Shown here: piece by piece, positions 46,748 through 56,166 of the stretch
How positions within the stretch are numbered: the stretch's first letter is position 1
How the letters are laid out: every line of letters starts with the position of its first letter
DNA from: Polynucleobacter sp. AP-Nino-20-G2
Lineage (GTDB): Bacteria; Pseudomonadota; Gammaproteobacteria; Burkholderiales; Burkholderiaceae
NCBI RefSeq assembly: GCF_018688235.1
Contig: NZ_CP061313.1
Span: forward strand, 186,001-250,000
Length of the DNA stretch: 64,000 nt
Direction: 5' to 3'
The notes under the pieces: model-generated
Told to the model about the DNA's origin: nothing
Databases searched by the model: none
What the model saw: the letters and a program-made list of their open reading frames with translations, nothing else
Program-made: the position numbers and the translations under genes

Positions 46748-48247
46748 TTATGCGCCGGGAGCTTCTGGGCTGATTTTCTTCACGACGCTATAGCGGACTA
46801 AAGTCTTCTTCCGTGCTTCATCGTGATTCACGACTGGCAAGGGGTAGTCTCGTCCTAATAAGATACCGGCAGCCTCTAATTCAATATGTCCGGCTTCCCA
46901 TGGTGCATGAATGGATTTCTTGGAAAGCTTGTCTAGCTGTGGCAAATAACGACGAATGAACTTGCCCTCAGGATCAAACTTTTGCGATTGGGTAATGGGA
47001 TTGAAGATGCGGAAGTAAGGCTGTGCATCGCAACCAGAGGAGGATGCCCATTGCCAGCCGCCATTATTCGATGAGAGCTCAAAGTCATTTAAGTGTTTTG
47101 CAAAGTACGCTTCGCCCCAGCGCCAATCAATCCCTAAGTCTTTTGTTAAGAAGCTGGCTACAACCATCCTTAAACGGTTGTGCATGTAGCCACTTTGATT
47201 GAGCTGATGCATGGCGGCATCAACAAGGGGGTAACCAGTCTTACCGTCACACCAAGCTTTAAATAGTTTCTGGGCGTGAGCGCCGCTTTCCCATTCGATA
47301 TTGTCGTAGTCAGGTTTGAATGCAGCGCCTTCAGCCAATCTCGGATGGTTTGCAAGAATCATGAAATAAAAATCTCGCCAGATCAACTCACTCAACCAGA
47401 TCGTAGCGCCCATGCTGCCAGCTAACATTCGACGATGAGCCTCGCGTACCAAGCCGCGAATAGAGAGCATGCCAAAGCGTAAGTGAGTGGAGAGATAGCT
47501 CACACCCTTAATTGCTGGGAAGTCCCTGCCAATTTGGTATTGATTAATTCGGCCCAAGAAGGCCTCTAGAAAATCTTGTCCGCCATCAGATCCTGGGGGT
47601 AGATAGGTTTCAATACCAGTAGGGCTAAAGCCCATGGACTCTAAGGATGGGAAGGGCGATTCTAAAGATTTAGGAATGGCTGCGAATTGCCCCTTTTTGG
47701 GAGTGCAGTCATAGGTGGCGATATCTTTTTCTTGCAGGGTTTTGAGCCAGTTATTTTTGTATGGCGTGAAGATGGAAAACACCGTGTTCGAGTTGGTGAG
47801 AATTTCTTTCTTCTCAAAAATCACCTGATCCTTAAACGTTTCAAAACCAATCCCTAGTTTTTCAAGGGCATTTCCTACGGTAGCATCGCGAGCTATTGCT
47901 GATGGCTCGTAGTCATGATTGGTATAGACGGTATTTACGCCCAAGGCTTGCGCAATCTTTGGAATGCATGTGGTTGGTTTACCCACTTGTACGATTAAGC
48001 CGCCACCCTGTTTGCGTAATTGCTCACCTATCTGGCGCAAGCCCTGCCAAATGAAGTCGACACGTCGATCGTGGGTTAAGGCGCCGCTTGCCTGATCATC
48101 TATCTTGAGTGGCTCAAGGATGTCCGTATCAAAGATGAAGGTCATCCAGACCTGAGCATTATTGCTAAGGGCGTGGTGAAGTGCTGCGTTGTCATAGAGA
48201 CGCAGGTCGCGACGGAGCCAAACGAGAGCTTTTTGCATAGCCATCAT
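46748..48247 (-). CDS. phrB: deoxyribodipyrimidine photolyase
   Basis: Photolyase repairs UV-made pyrimidine dimers using blue light and FADH. It has 499 residues: an antenna-binding N-terminal domain (KALVWLRRDLRLYDNAAL) and the FAD domain with HNRLRMVVASFLTKDLG, WRWGEAYFAKHLNDFELSS and DAQPYFRIFNP. Several Met codons (48247, 48244, 48238) can start it; the last gives the usual N-terminus. Confidence 0.96.
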   Translation of the reverse strand: MMAMQKALVWLRRDLRLYDNAALHHALSNNAQVWMTFIFDTDILEPLKIDDQASGALTHDRRVDFIWQGLRQIGEQLRKQGGGLIVQVGKPTTCIPKIAQALGVNTVYTNHDYEPSAIARDATVGNALEKLGIGFETFKDQVIFEKKEILTNSNTVFSIFTPYKNNWLKTLQEKDIATYDCTPKKGQFAAIPKSLESPFPSLESMGFSPTGIETYLPPGSDGGQDFLEAFLGRINQYQIGRDFPAIKGVSYLSTHLRFGMLSIRGLVREAHRRMLAGSMGATIWLSELIWRDFYFMILANHPRLAEGAAFKPDYDNIEWESGAHAQKLFKAWCDGKTGYPLVDAAMHQLNQSGYMHNRLRMVVASFLTKDLGIDWRWGEAYFAKHLNDFELSSNNGGWQWASSSGCDAQPYFRIFNPITQSQKFDPEGKFIRRYLPQLDKLSKKSIHAPWEAGHIELEAAGILLGRDYPLPVVNHDEARKKTLVRYSVVKKISPEAPGA

Positions 48248-48308
48248 CTTATGGCTTATTCGGGAAAAGCGCTTGATTGCATGGGATTTTCTGTAAAATA
48301 TCCCTCAT

Positions 48309-48965
48309 ATGACCACGGCCAAGAAAGCCTCTGCAGAAGCCTCTCGGGCTTCGAATTCAGCCTCATCGCTAGAGTCTTCCATTTCTTTTTCTGCCAATCA
48401 CCTCGCAAATCAATTCTTAATCGCCATGCCCGGGATGGTGGAGGCCAATTTTGCTGGTACGGTCATTTATCTCTTTGAGCATACTGAGCGCGGTGCCATG
48501 GGCTTGGTGGTGAACCGGCCAACTGAGGTTGACCTTGCGACGCTGTTTGACAAGATCGAGCTTAAGCTGGAGATTGCCCCTTTATTGGGTCAGCCCGTGT
48601 ATTTTGGTGGCCCAGTTCAGATAGAGCGAGGATTTGTCCTGCATGAGCCGACGACTGAGGTGGCTTATAGCTCCTCTTTAGCGGTTCCAGGTGGCCTCAC
48701 CATGACAACCTCTAAGGATGTGCTTGAAGCGGTGGCCGCTGGTACTGGTCCAAGTAAATTCTTGATGACGCTAGGTTATGCGGGTTGGAGTGCTGGACAG
48801 CTTGAGGAAGAAATCACCTTAAACGGCTGGATCAATGTCCCGCTTTCCCGCGAACAAATGGTCGAGATTATCTTTAATACACCCTCTAGCGAACGCTATG
48901 AGCGGACGATGAGTCATTTAGGGTTTGATCCCTCTCATTTATCAGGTGAGGCAGGGCATGCTTGA
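48309..48965 (+). CDS. YqgE/AlgH family protein
   Basis: A 218-residue member of the AlgH/DUF179 family, whose function is not settled. The domain starts at LANQFLIAMPGMVE and has the GAMGLVVNRPTEV and YFGGPVQIERGFVLH segments. A Ser/Ala-rich extension of about 30 residues precedes it, with no later Met before the domain. Its last 8 bp overlap ruvX; the algH-ruvX-pyrR-pyrB order is conserved in many proteobacteria. Confidence 0.93.
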   Translation: MTTAKKASAEASRASNSASSLESSISFSANHLANQFLIAMPGMVEANFAGTVIYLFEHTERGAMGLVVNRPTEVDLATLFDKIELKLEIAPLLGQPVYFGGPVQIERGFVLHEPTTEVAYSSSLAVPGGLTMTTSKDVLEAVAAGTGPSKFLMTLGYAGWSAGQLEEEITLNGWINVPLSREQMVEIIFNTPSSERYERTMSHLGFDPSHLSGEAGHA

Positions 48966-49392
48966 GGGCGCCAAGGCGGGGGCGGGTACTGCGAACCTTA
49001 CGGTGATGGCTTTTGATTATGGTGTGAAGCGTATTGGAGTTGCGGTTGGCAATACGCTCACTAAAGCGGGTCAGCCCTTGAAGATTATTGCGGAGCCATC
49101 TGAAGATGTTCGCTTTAGGGTGATTGAAGCCCTCCTGAAGGAGTGGCAGCCTAATCAGTTGGTTGTAGGGCTCCCGTGTCATCCCGATGGCACTGAGCAT
49201 GAGATGAGCGCTAAAGCACGGCGTTTTGGCAATCAGTTGCATGGACGCTTTCATTTGCCAGTGGAGTGGGTGGATGAGCGCTATACCTCTGCGGTTTTAG
49301 AGGGTGACCCAGACATGCGAGACAATTTAGATGCCGAGTCCGCGGCCTTGATTTTGGAGCAGTATTTTCTTGAAAAGAATTGGATTAGTTGA
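48958..49392 (+). CDS. ruvX: RuvX/YqgF Holliday-junction-resolvase-like nuclease
   Basis: A 144-residue RNase H-fold protein. In E. coli, YqgF matures the 5' end of 16S rRNA. The conserved segments are AFDYGVKRIGVAVGN, VVGLPCHPDGTEHEMS and VEWVDERYTS with the catalytic acidic residues. The frame extends 11 codons upstream inside algH; I use ATG 48958 (GAGGCAGGGC just before) because it restores normal length. Confidence 0.93.
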   Translation: MLEGAKAGAGTANLTVMAFDYGVKRIGVAVGNTLTKAGQPLKIIAEPSEDVRFRVIEALLKEWQPNQLVVGLPCHPDGTEHEMSAKARRFGNQLHGRFHLPVEWVDERYTSAVLEGDPDMRDNLDAESAALILEQYFLEKNWIS

Positions 49393-49393
49393 G

Positions 49394-49900
49394 ATGAATG
49401 CAGAGCAGTCCTATCTGAAATTAATTGGGGCTTTAAAAAAGCGTAAAGATGCCAATGAGGCCTTTGAGTTAGCGGGCCTAGCGATGGGCGGCGCTTGGAT
49501 TGCGGAGCGTTTAGCGGCTGATTTAGGTTTGCCTAACTACGGCGTAATCAATGTTGCGTTTCATCGAGATGATTATGCGGAGAAAGGAATGACTGCTCTG
49601 CGTACTGCTAGCACCATGCCCACACATCTTCCTTTTGAAGTGAATGGCGCCAAGATTATTTTGATTGATGATGTATTGCTGACTGGCCGTACTGTTCGAG
49701 CAGCGCTTAATGAATTGTTTGATTTTGGTCGACCTGCGCAAGTCGAACTGATGGTTTTGGCAGATCGTGAAAATCGAGAGTTACCAATTACAGCTGATTT
49801 TGTTGGAGAGCAAGTGAGCATTCCAGATAATCAAATTTTGGTTTTAGAAAAAGATGATGCTGGCAAGTTCAGCTTCCAATTAGAGGAGCGCGCAGAATGA
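49394..49900 (+). CDS. pyrR: PyrR bifunctional pyrimidine regulator / uracil phosphoribosyltransferase
   Basis: A 168-residue type I phosphoribosyltransferase with the PRPP loop IILIDDVLLTGRTVRAAL. In Bacillus, PyrR binds leader RNA of the pyr operon; in proteobacteria, the regulatory role is less clear. The start used is ATG 49394, 1 bp after the ruvX stop. The 4-bp overlap with pyrB indicates coupling. I saw no attenuator in the leader region, which is coding DNA. Confidence 0.94.
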   Translation: MNAEQSYLKLIGALKKRKDANEAFELAGLAMGGAWIAERLAADLGLPNYGVINVAFHRDDYAEKGMTALRTASTMPTHLPFEVNGAKIILIDDVLLTGRTVRAALNELFDFGRPAQVELMVLADRENRELPITADFVGEQVSIPDNQILVLEKDDAGKFSFQLEERAE

Positions 49901-50877
49901 GCAGCAAAAATAACGCAGTGATTACTCCAGTCAATCAATTTAATGCTGCCGGTGAACTGACACACTTACTGACTTTAGAGGGTTTACCAAAAGAGCAGAT
50001 TTTGCATATCTTGGATACTGCAAAGCAATTTGTCAGTGTTACCGATCCCGCTAGAGAAGTGAAAAAAGTTCCGCTGCTACGTGGTAAGAGTGTCTTTAAT
50101 CTGTTCTTTGAAAACTCTACGCGTACTCGCACCACTTTTGAAATTGCTGCTAAGCGCTTATCGGCAGATGTGATTAATTTGGATATCTCTACTTCATCTA
50201 CTGCTAAAGGTGAAAGCCTATTAGATACGATTGATAATTTAGTGGCGATGCAGGCTGATATTTTTGTCGTGCGTCATAGCGTCTCTAGAGCTCCGATTGA
50301 GATCGCCCAACATGTGCCTGCGCATGTACACGTCGTGAATGCAGGCGATGGCAGCCATCAACATCCAACGCAGGGTTTGTTGGATATGTACACGATGCGC
50401 CATTTTAAGAAAGATTTCAGTGGTCTGAAGGTGGCGATTGTGGGCGACATCGCTCATAGTCGTGTTGCTAAATCAAACATCTGCGCTTTGAGGACTTTAG
50501 GTTGTACGGATATTCGTGCAATTGGCCCTGAGAGTCTTTTACCGAGTGATTTGGATATGCTGGGAGTAAAGGTATTCCACAGTATGGAAGAGGGTCTTAA
50601 GGGCGTGGATGTGGTGATGACCTTGCGTATCCAGAAGGAGCGTATGGAAGCCGGTCAAGTTCCTGAGGGCGATGCTTTCTTTAAGCAGTACGGTCTTACC
50701 CCGGCGCGTTTGGCTTTGGCCAAGCCAGATGCCATCGTGATGCACCCAGGCCCCATGAATCGTGGCGTGGAGATTGATTCTGCAGTGGCTGATGGCCCGC
50801 AGTCAGTCATTCTGAATCAAGTGACTTTTGGGATTGCGGTGAGGATGGCGGTAATGTCTATCGTTGCTGGAAATTAA
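49897..50877 (+). CDS. pyrB: aspartate carbamoyltransferase catalytic subunit
   Basis: PyrB condenses carbamoyl phosphate and aspartate, the committed step to UMP. The 326-residue enzyme shows the carbamoyl-phosphate motif FENSTRTRTTFEIAAKRL and DGSHQHPTQGLLDMYT, with VMHPGPMNRGVEI late. No pyrI is present. pyrC, which I expect next in related genomes, is not downstream; the surface-glycan block begins after 23 bp. Confidence 0.97.
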   Translation: MSSKNNAVITPVNQFNAAGELTHLLTLEGLPKEQILHILDTAKQFVSVTDPAREVKKVPLLRGKSVFNLFFENSTRTRTTFEIAAKRLSADVINLDISTSSTAKGESLLDTIDNLVAMQADIFVVRHSVSRAPIEIAQHVPAHVHVVNAGDGSHQHPTQGLLDMYTMRHFKKDFSGLKVAIVGDIAHSRVAKSNICALRTLGCTDIRAIGPESLLPSDLDMLGVKVFHSMEEGLKGVDVVMTLRIQKERMEAGQVPEGDAFFKQYGLTPARLALAKPDAIVMHPGPMNRGVEIDSAVADGPQSVILNQVTFGIAVRMAVMSIVAGN

Positions 50878-50900
50878 CCCATCAATATTATTTCTAATTA

Positions 50901-51728
50901 ATGAATCGCCCATTCAAATCCAAAAGAGCTGCAGTTATTGCAACTGGTTGGGTGGGGGATACGATTGCCTGTACTGCCGCTGCAACCTCGCTGTACGACA
51001 AAGGATTTAAAGTCACTTTTTTTACTCGTTGGCCACAGCTTGTTCCAATTTTAAAAAATGACTCTAGATTTACAGTCCGTCTTTACTGGCACTTAAAAAT
51101 CATCCGAATACTTAAGCCAATCTTAAATTGGTGCTTCGATGTAGTAATTTGGGAGCCAAACAAGTGGAGCTACCAAGAGCCTTTTACTGCAGAAATTAGG
51201 AGAATTGCTGGGTGCGCCCCAATTACCGAGTACCAGCTCTTTCTAGGTCCAGAGAGAGCAATGGTCGAGGCATCACATAATTCTAGGCCCGTAATAACCA
51301 TCAGCAGAGATCTTTACAAGCGTGCTTATGGTAGAGATATTGATAATCTTATTTCTCAGCTACAAACCCTTGGAAAAGTTGAATGGGTTGGATTGCTCCC
51401 TCTAAAAAATTCTAAGCACGGAAAGACAAGGGGCTTGCTCAGTGATGCAATTAGCATATTTAAAAGTGATATTTTTATAGGCCCCGAAGGAGGTTTATTA
51501 TGGTTGGCAGCCGGTATTGGTAAGCCTTGCATTTACTTTACTGAAAATATTGTTGAAGTAGCTAAGCAAAATAATATTCCGAATTTAGATCACATATTGG
51601 GCAGCAAAAATCATTATCCTGATAAGGATATTTATTTTCCATTGCCTGCATATTGTAGTAACGAAGATGCAATCAAAATCACAAAAAATGCAATGAATAC
51701 ATTAGGAGTTCATCATGGTGAGCAGTAA
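50901..51728 (+). CDS. GT9-like (heptosyltransferase-related) glycosyltransferase, short
   Basis: A 275-residue protein with GT-B traits of the GT9 family: N-terminal VIATGWVGDTIACTAAA, corresponding to the G-(L/V)-GD loop of heptosyltransferases, and the C-terminal nucleotide-sugar site FIGPEGGLLWLAAGIGKPC. It is 60-80 residues shorter than usual, with a reduced middle region. Donor and acceptor are unknown. The DNA is visibly more AT-rich than pyrB. Its end overlaps the next gene by 14 bp. Confidence 0.75.
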   Translation: MNRPFKSKRAAVIATGWVGDTIACTAAATSLYDKGFKVTFFTRWPQLVPILKNDSRFTVRLYWHLKIIRILKPILNWCFDVVIWEPNKWSYQEPFTAEIRRIAGCAPITEYQLFLGPERAMVEASHNSRPVITISRDLYKRAYGRDIDNLISQLQTLGKVEWVGLLPLKNSKHGKTRGLLSDAISIFKSDIFIGPEGGLLWLAAGIGKPCIYFTENIVEVAKQNNIPNLDHILGSKNHYPDKDIYFPLPAYCSNEDAIKITKNAMNTLGVHHGEQ

Positions 51729-53022
51729 ATCAAATATGTACTTGGGCAATATTTTATTGATCATGCTTAGTATTCTTCCTTTATGCCTGTTCTCGGTAAA
51801 GGGATGGACAAGTGCAATTTTGTTTATTGGTTCAGCACTTGCGTTTGCCCTTGTTTTTACGAATAGCAGTGATAAGCTCTTGGATCGCAAGCAAAGCACT
51901 TGGATTATTTTAATCATGTTGATGTTTGCGTCTCCCTTGATGGCGGCAATGTTGAGTTCTGCGTTGCGCGGTGAGTGGGATTGGTCATCTTTCGATAGTT
52001 TTTCCAGATTTTTATTAGCCATTCCAATTTTTTATATCGTTTATCGGAATCATTTGAAGGTGGTGAATCAGTGGCAATATTTGATTCCAGTTTCATTAAT
52101 TTTTACATTGCTAAGCACAACTTTTTTACCTGGATACAATGGTGATGAAAATCCTTTTGATCATCCCAGGTTGGCTATATTTTTTGTCGATCCTTTAACC
52201 TTGGGTTACTTATCCCTTACTCTCGGGGTGCTAAGTTTTTTCAGTATTAATATGTATGCAAGGGACAACTGGAAAACGCTTTTGCTAAAGATATTGGGTG
52301 GCATGATCGGTTTTTATATTTCCTTCAGAACCCAGAGTAGAACGGGGTGGTTGGCAATACCGCTGATTTTGTTTTTACTCTTATATACGCGCGGACCAAA
52401 AAATAGGCTTTTATCAACGCTGGCAGCTATTGCCATTTCTGCAGTAATTGCTACGGGTATTTATTTATCTTCTTCAACCGTGCAGAACAGGATTCATGAT
52501 GCTGTTGTTGACTTGAGAGTTTATAAATTTAACGACCTGAATTCCGAAACATCTATTGGTGAGAGAATTTCTTTTGCCCGTATGGGTTTGTATTATTTTA
52601 AATTGAGCCCAGTACGTGGCTGGGGCTTGCGAGGTTTTCAGGAGCACGCCAATGATCCTGAGTTGCTTGAATTTGCCTCTGAAAGCACGCGAGCAAGTCC
52701 AGCTAGGGGGTCTTTATTTCATAGCGAGATAACTACCAATGCAGTTGCACATGGAATCTTTGGTTTAGCAGCCATGCTATTACTTTTTTTTCTTCCAGTA
52801 ATTCTATGTGTGCGGCAATGGCGTAAAGGGGTTAATCCTCGATTGTGTGCATTTGGACTTGCTTATTTATTTTGCGTAATTATCAGCGGTCTAAGCACTG
52901 AAATATTTTCTTTAAAATTTACAGCATCCTTCCACTCGGTATTTTTAGCTTGTTTGTGTGCGCAATTATTGGCTGAAGAGGGGTCTTCAGCGGATGCGGA
53001 TAGCGTGCGCTCTCATGGTTAA
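51715..53022 (+). CDS. O-antigen ligase (WaaL-like) membrane protein
   Basis: A 435-residue protein with about eleven hydrophobic helices and one large periplasmic loop (about 250-340) containing RGWGLRGFQEH and a late FHSEITTNAVAHGIFG stretch; the loop Arg and His are typical of WaaL. WaaL moves finished O-antigen from undecaprenyl diphosphate to lipid A core. An alternative role as a different polymerase or ligase of this superfamily is possible. Confidence 0.82.
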   Translation: MVSSKSNMYLGNILLIMLSILPLCLFSVKGWTSAILFIGSALAFALVFTNSSDKLLDRKQSTWIILIMLMFASPLMAAMLSSALRGEWDWSSFDSFSRFLLAIPIFYIVYRNHLKVVNQWQYLIPVSLIFTLLSTTFLPGYNGDENPFDHPRLAIFFVDPLTLGYLSLTLGVLSFFSINMYARDNWKTLLLKILGGMIGFYISFRTQSRTGWLAIPLILFLLLYTRGPKNRLLSTLAAIAISAVIATGIYLSSSTVQNRIHDAVVDLRVYKFNDLNSETSIGERISFARMGLYYFKLSPVRGWGLRGFQEHANDPELLEFASESTRASPARGSLFHSEITTNAVAHGIFGLAAMLLLFFLPVILCVRQWRKGVNPRLCAFGLAYLFCVIISGLSTEIFSLKFTASFHSVFLACLCAQLLAEEGSSADADSVRSHG

Positions 53023-53034
53023 TTTACTTTCAGC

Positions 53035-54129
53035 ATGAATTGTGTATTTTTTACGGAGTCATCCATCAATATTGGAGGACAAGAGTTGCAGGCTTTGCAG
53101 CAAATGCAGGCTTTGAATAGAGTTGGCTATCAAACAATTTTACTGTGCAAGCCTAATAGCGCAATATTGCTGAGGGCTAAGTCAGTCGGCCTTGACTGTA
53201 TTGCAGTTAATTTTAGAAACGCTTTTCACTTGCCTAGCATCTTAAGGGTATTGAAGTTAATTTTTCAATTTCGTCCAATTGCATTCATATCCCATGGAAG
53301 TCGAGATGTCCTGATCTCTACGATTGCAATCAATTTATCTCGTTGCCTTGGAGTTTCTGCACCCACAGTGTTGAGAGTTAAAACCTTTCAGCATGGGTAC
53401 CCCCTTTCATTTGCCTACAATCATCTTTTTTCAAAAACCCTGACGCCCAGCAATTACTTGAGGGATAAGTTATTGTTAAATAAATGGATTCATCCAGACC
53501 AAGTTGGAACCTTGTATCCCGGAATTGATTTCTCGGCTCTGGATAGTCAGTTGGATTCATTGCCAGATCATGTACGAGATTGGTTGAAGCTTCATCCTGG
53601 CCCAGTGATATCGCACGGAGCTATTCTTAGAGGTGAAAAAGGTCATAGCACTATTTTGCAGGCCCTTGTGCGCGTTAAAGATGTTTTTCCGAATGTGCGA
53701 TATTTGATTGCGGGGGAGGGGCAGGACAAGCCGCTTCTGGAGGCTGAGATTATGACCTTGGGTCTTAGTGAGAATGTCCTCATGACTGGAATTTTAAAAA
53801 AGATTGCACCTCTTCTCAGGGTGAGCGATCTGGCTGTCTTGCCTTCTTTGGTTGAGCCTTTGGGCATGTTCCAAATTGAAGCGCAATATTTAGAGGTGCC
53901 CACTATCGCAAGTAGGGTGGGCGGGATTCCGGAGACGATGTTGCATCAACAGACTGGACTCATGATAGAGGCTGGCAATGTTGAGGATTGGGCTAATGCC
54001 ATTATTTGGATGTTATCCAATCCAGTGCTTGCAAGGCAGATGGCAAGGGTAGGAAAAAAAATGGTGACTGAGAAATTCTCTCTCAATGCCAATACCAAGA
54101 ATCTAATAGGCTTATTTGAGAAGGGCTAA
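53035..54129 (+). CDS. family 4 glycosyltransferase
   Basis: A 364-residue GT-B glycosyltransferase. The N-terminal half begins with a glycine loop (SSINIGGQELQALQQM). The C-terminal half has the GT4 E-x7-E signature in EPLGMFQIEA and VGGIPETMLHQQTGLMIEAG. It probably adds a sugar to LPS core or O-antigen. It starts 12 bp after the ligase and ends exactly where the convergent GT2 gene ends. Confidence 0.88.
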   Translation: MNCVFFTESSINIGGQELQALQQMQALNRVGYQTILLCKPNSAILLRAKSVGLDCIAVNFRNAFHLPSILRVLKLIFQFRPIAFISHGSRDVLISTIAINLSRCLGVSAPTVLRVKTFQHGYPLSFAYNHLFSKTLTPSNYLRDKLLLNKWIHPDQVGTLYPGIDFSALDSQLDSLPDHVRDWLKLHPGPVISHGAILRGEKGHSTILQALVRVKDVFPNVRYLIAGEGQDKPLLEAEIMTLGLSENVLMTGILKKIAPLLRVSDLAVLPSLVEPLGMFQIEAQYLEVPTIASRVGGIPETMLHQQTGLMIEAGNVEDWANAIIWMLSNPVLARQMARVGKKMVTEKFSLNANTKNLIGLFEKG

Positions 54130-54954
54130 CTAGATCCATTCAAAAGCATGATTCTTTCTTAAGCCATGCACAGACATCCCATGTTTTTTGACTTCCTCTC
54201 GACTAGATTGGAGTTGATGTTTTTTAGCTTGGATCTTAGCTAGCTTTCTTTGAGCCCAACTTTGATTCAGTAGCTTGTAGTTATATCGGTTAGCTAAGCC
54301 GTCCTTCTCGGATAGCCCTCTTTCTTGTTTCATGGCAGTTTGGGTAACTGAGCCGAAGTGATGTAGCCATGAGGCACCAGTGATTGAGGTTTGAATATTT
54401 GATTTTTTGAGCTCATTAAAAAATAGCGTATCTTCATAGCCAAGAAGCTTTGGGGTTGGCTGGAAATATCCGACATCCATCCATACAGAATTGTGAATGG
54501 CTAAACATACAGCGTGTTTACTTCCGAGACGATGCTCATCTTTCATTTCTGCCGTGGCTTTAAGGCTAAATGCATCAAAGTCATAATCGAGTGGACCCTC
54601 AATTAATGCAGGGCTAATTACTTTGAGGTTTTTGGATTCAGCAGCGTGAATGAGATTTTCAATCCATAACGGTGACACTAGGACATCATTATTCATAATG
54701 ATGCTCCATTCACTCTGCAGCGCTAGCGCCCCCTGATTCCATGCGGTGCCACAACCGAGGTTACTTGCATTAAATATCTTTCCACCAAGGGGTAGTGTTG
54801 CAAGATAGTCGCGCGTGCCGTCGGTTGAGAAGTTATCAACCACTACCAGTCTGTCTAATGGGGTACCATGCTTAGTCATGCTGTCGATACACATTTTTGT
54901 GTATTCCACAGAGTTGTAGCAGGCAAATGTCAGGCTGTATTTATTGGGATTCAC
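54130..54954 (-). CDS. family 2 glycosyltransferase
   Basis: A 274-residue GT-A enzyme with the start YSLTFACYNSVEYTKMCIDS, the nucleotide segment VVVDNFSTDGTRDYL and a DxD-like NNDV around residue 90. A late GYEDTLFFNEL matches the catalytic ED of rhamnosyltransferase-like members. It is the only minus-strand gene between pyrB and tolC, converging with the GT4 gene and diverging from rmlB. Confidence 0.85.
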   Translation of the reverse strand: MNPNKYSLTFACYNSVEYTKMCIDSMTKHGTPLDRLVVVDNFSTDGTRDYLATLPLGGKIFNASNLGCGTAWNQGALALQSEWSIIMNNDVLVSPLWIENLIHAAESKNLKVISPALIEGPLDYDFDAFSLKATAEMKDEHRLGSKHAVCLAIHNSVWMDVGYFQPTPKLLGYEDTLFFNELKKSNIQTSITGASWLHHFGSVTQTAMKQERGLSEKDGLANRYNYKLLNQSWAQRKLAKIQAKKHQLQSSREEVKKHGMSVHGLRKNHAFEWI

Positions 54955-55079
54955 GATTTGGAAATATTAACGTTTTGTTAAAATGCATTAAAAGGAAGAA
55001 TTCTAAGAATTTAGGCATTTTGCCTTGGTTTAAGAAAATCTCATACATATTCTCATCGTATTACACATAATAGCTAATC

Positions 55080-56138
55080 ATGATTTTAATAACAGGTGGC
55101 GCCGGATTTATTGGAAGTAATTTCACCTTAGATTGGCTTGCCAATCCAGATGCCGAAGGGGTGGTGAATCTCGATAAGCTAACTTATGCTGGCAATCTGG
55201 CCAATTTAGCATCCCTTAAGGAAGATTCGCGCCATATCTTTGTTCGCGGAGACATCGGCGATAAAGAGTTGGTTGCTAGCTTATTAAAAGAGTATCAACC
55301 TCGTGCGATCGTGAACTTTGCCGCAGAAAGTCATGTAGATCGCTCTATTCATGGCCCTGCTGAATTTGTTGCTACCAATATTGTAGGCACCTTTAATCTA
55401 TTAGAGTGTGCGCGTGAGTATTGGAGTGGTTTAGATGAGGCGGCCAAACAAGCCTTCCGCTTCCACCACGTGTCTACGGATGAAGTTTATGGATCATTGT
55501 CCGCAACTGACCCTGCGTTTACCGAAACCAATGCATATGAGCCTAACAGCCCATACTCAGCCTCTAAGGCTGCGTCCGATCATTTAGTGCGTGCGTGGTT
55601 TCATACCTATGGTTTCCCGGTAGTTACAACCAATTGCTCAAATAACTACGGCCCTTATCACTTTCCCGAGAAGCTGATCCCATTGGTAATCCTCAATGCA
55701 CTCAATGGTAAGTTGCTGCCAATTTACGGAGATGGCCAGCAGATTCGAGATTGGCTCTACGTTGGTGATCATTGCTCAGCGATACGTGAAGTGTTGGCAA
55801 AGGGTAAGTTGGGTGAGACATACAACATTGGTGGCTGGAATGAAAAGGCCAATATCGACGTAGTTAAAACTATTTGTAGTATTTTGGATGAGCTAAAGCC
55901 ACGGGTTGACGGTAAGCCCTATACGGAGCAAATCACTTTTGTTAAGGATCGCCCTGGACATGATCGCCGCTATGCCATTGATGCAAGAAAAGTGGAGCGT
56001 GAACTGGGCTGGCGTCCTGCAGAAAAATTTGATACGGGTATTCGTAAAACGGTGCAGTGGTATTTAGATAATCCGGTGTGGATTGAGGGTGTAGTGAGCG
56101 GATCCTATCGCGACTGGTTATCCAAGCAGTACTCATAA
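55080..56138 (+). CDS. rmlB: dTDP-glucose 4,6-dehydratase
   Basis: RmlB makes dTDP-4-keto-6-deoxyglucose, the second step to dTDP-L-rhamnose. The 352-residue extended SDR has TGGAGFIGSNF (NAD loop), STDEVYGSL and the catalytic YSASKAASDHL. It is the first gene of rmlBDAC. The 125-bp gap to the divergent GT2 gene is AT-rich and must hold its promoter, but I could not fix one. Confidence 0.97.
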   Translation: MILITGGAGFIGSNFTLDWLANPDAEGVVNLDKLTYAGNLANLASLKEDSRHIFVRGDIGDKELVASLLKEYQPRAIVNFAAESHVDRSIHGPAEFVATNIVGTFNLLECAREYWSGLDEAAKQAFRFHHVSTDEVYGSLSATDPAFTETNAYEPNSPYSASKAASDHLVRAWFHTYGFPVVTTNCSNNYGPYHFPEKLIPLVILNALNGKLLPIYGDGQQIRDWLYVGDHCSAIREVLAKGKLGETYNIGGWNEKANIDVVKTICSILDELKPRVDGKPYTEQITFVKDRPGHDRRYAIDARKVERELGWRPAEKFDTGIRKTVQWYLDNPVWIEGVVSGSYRDWLSKQYS

Positions 56139-56166
56139 GTACTCAGTGAATAAATACACATCGCTA

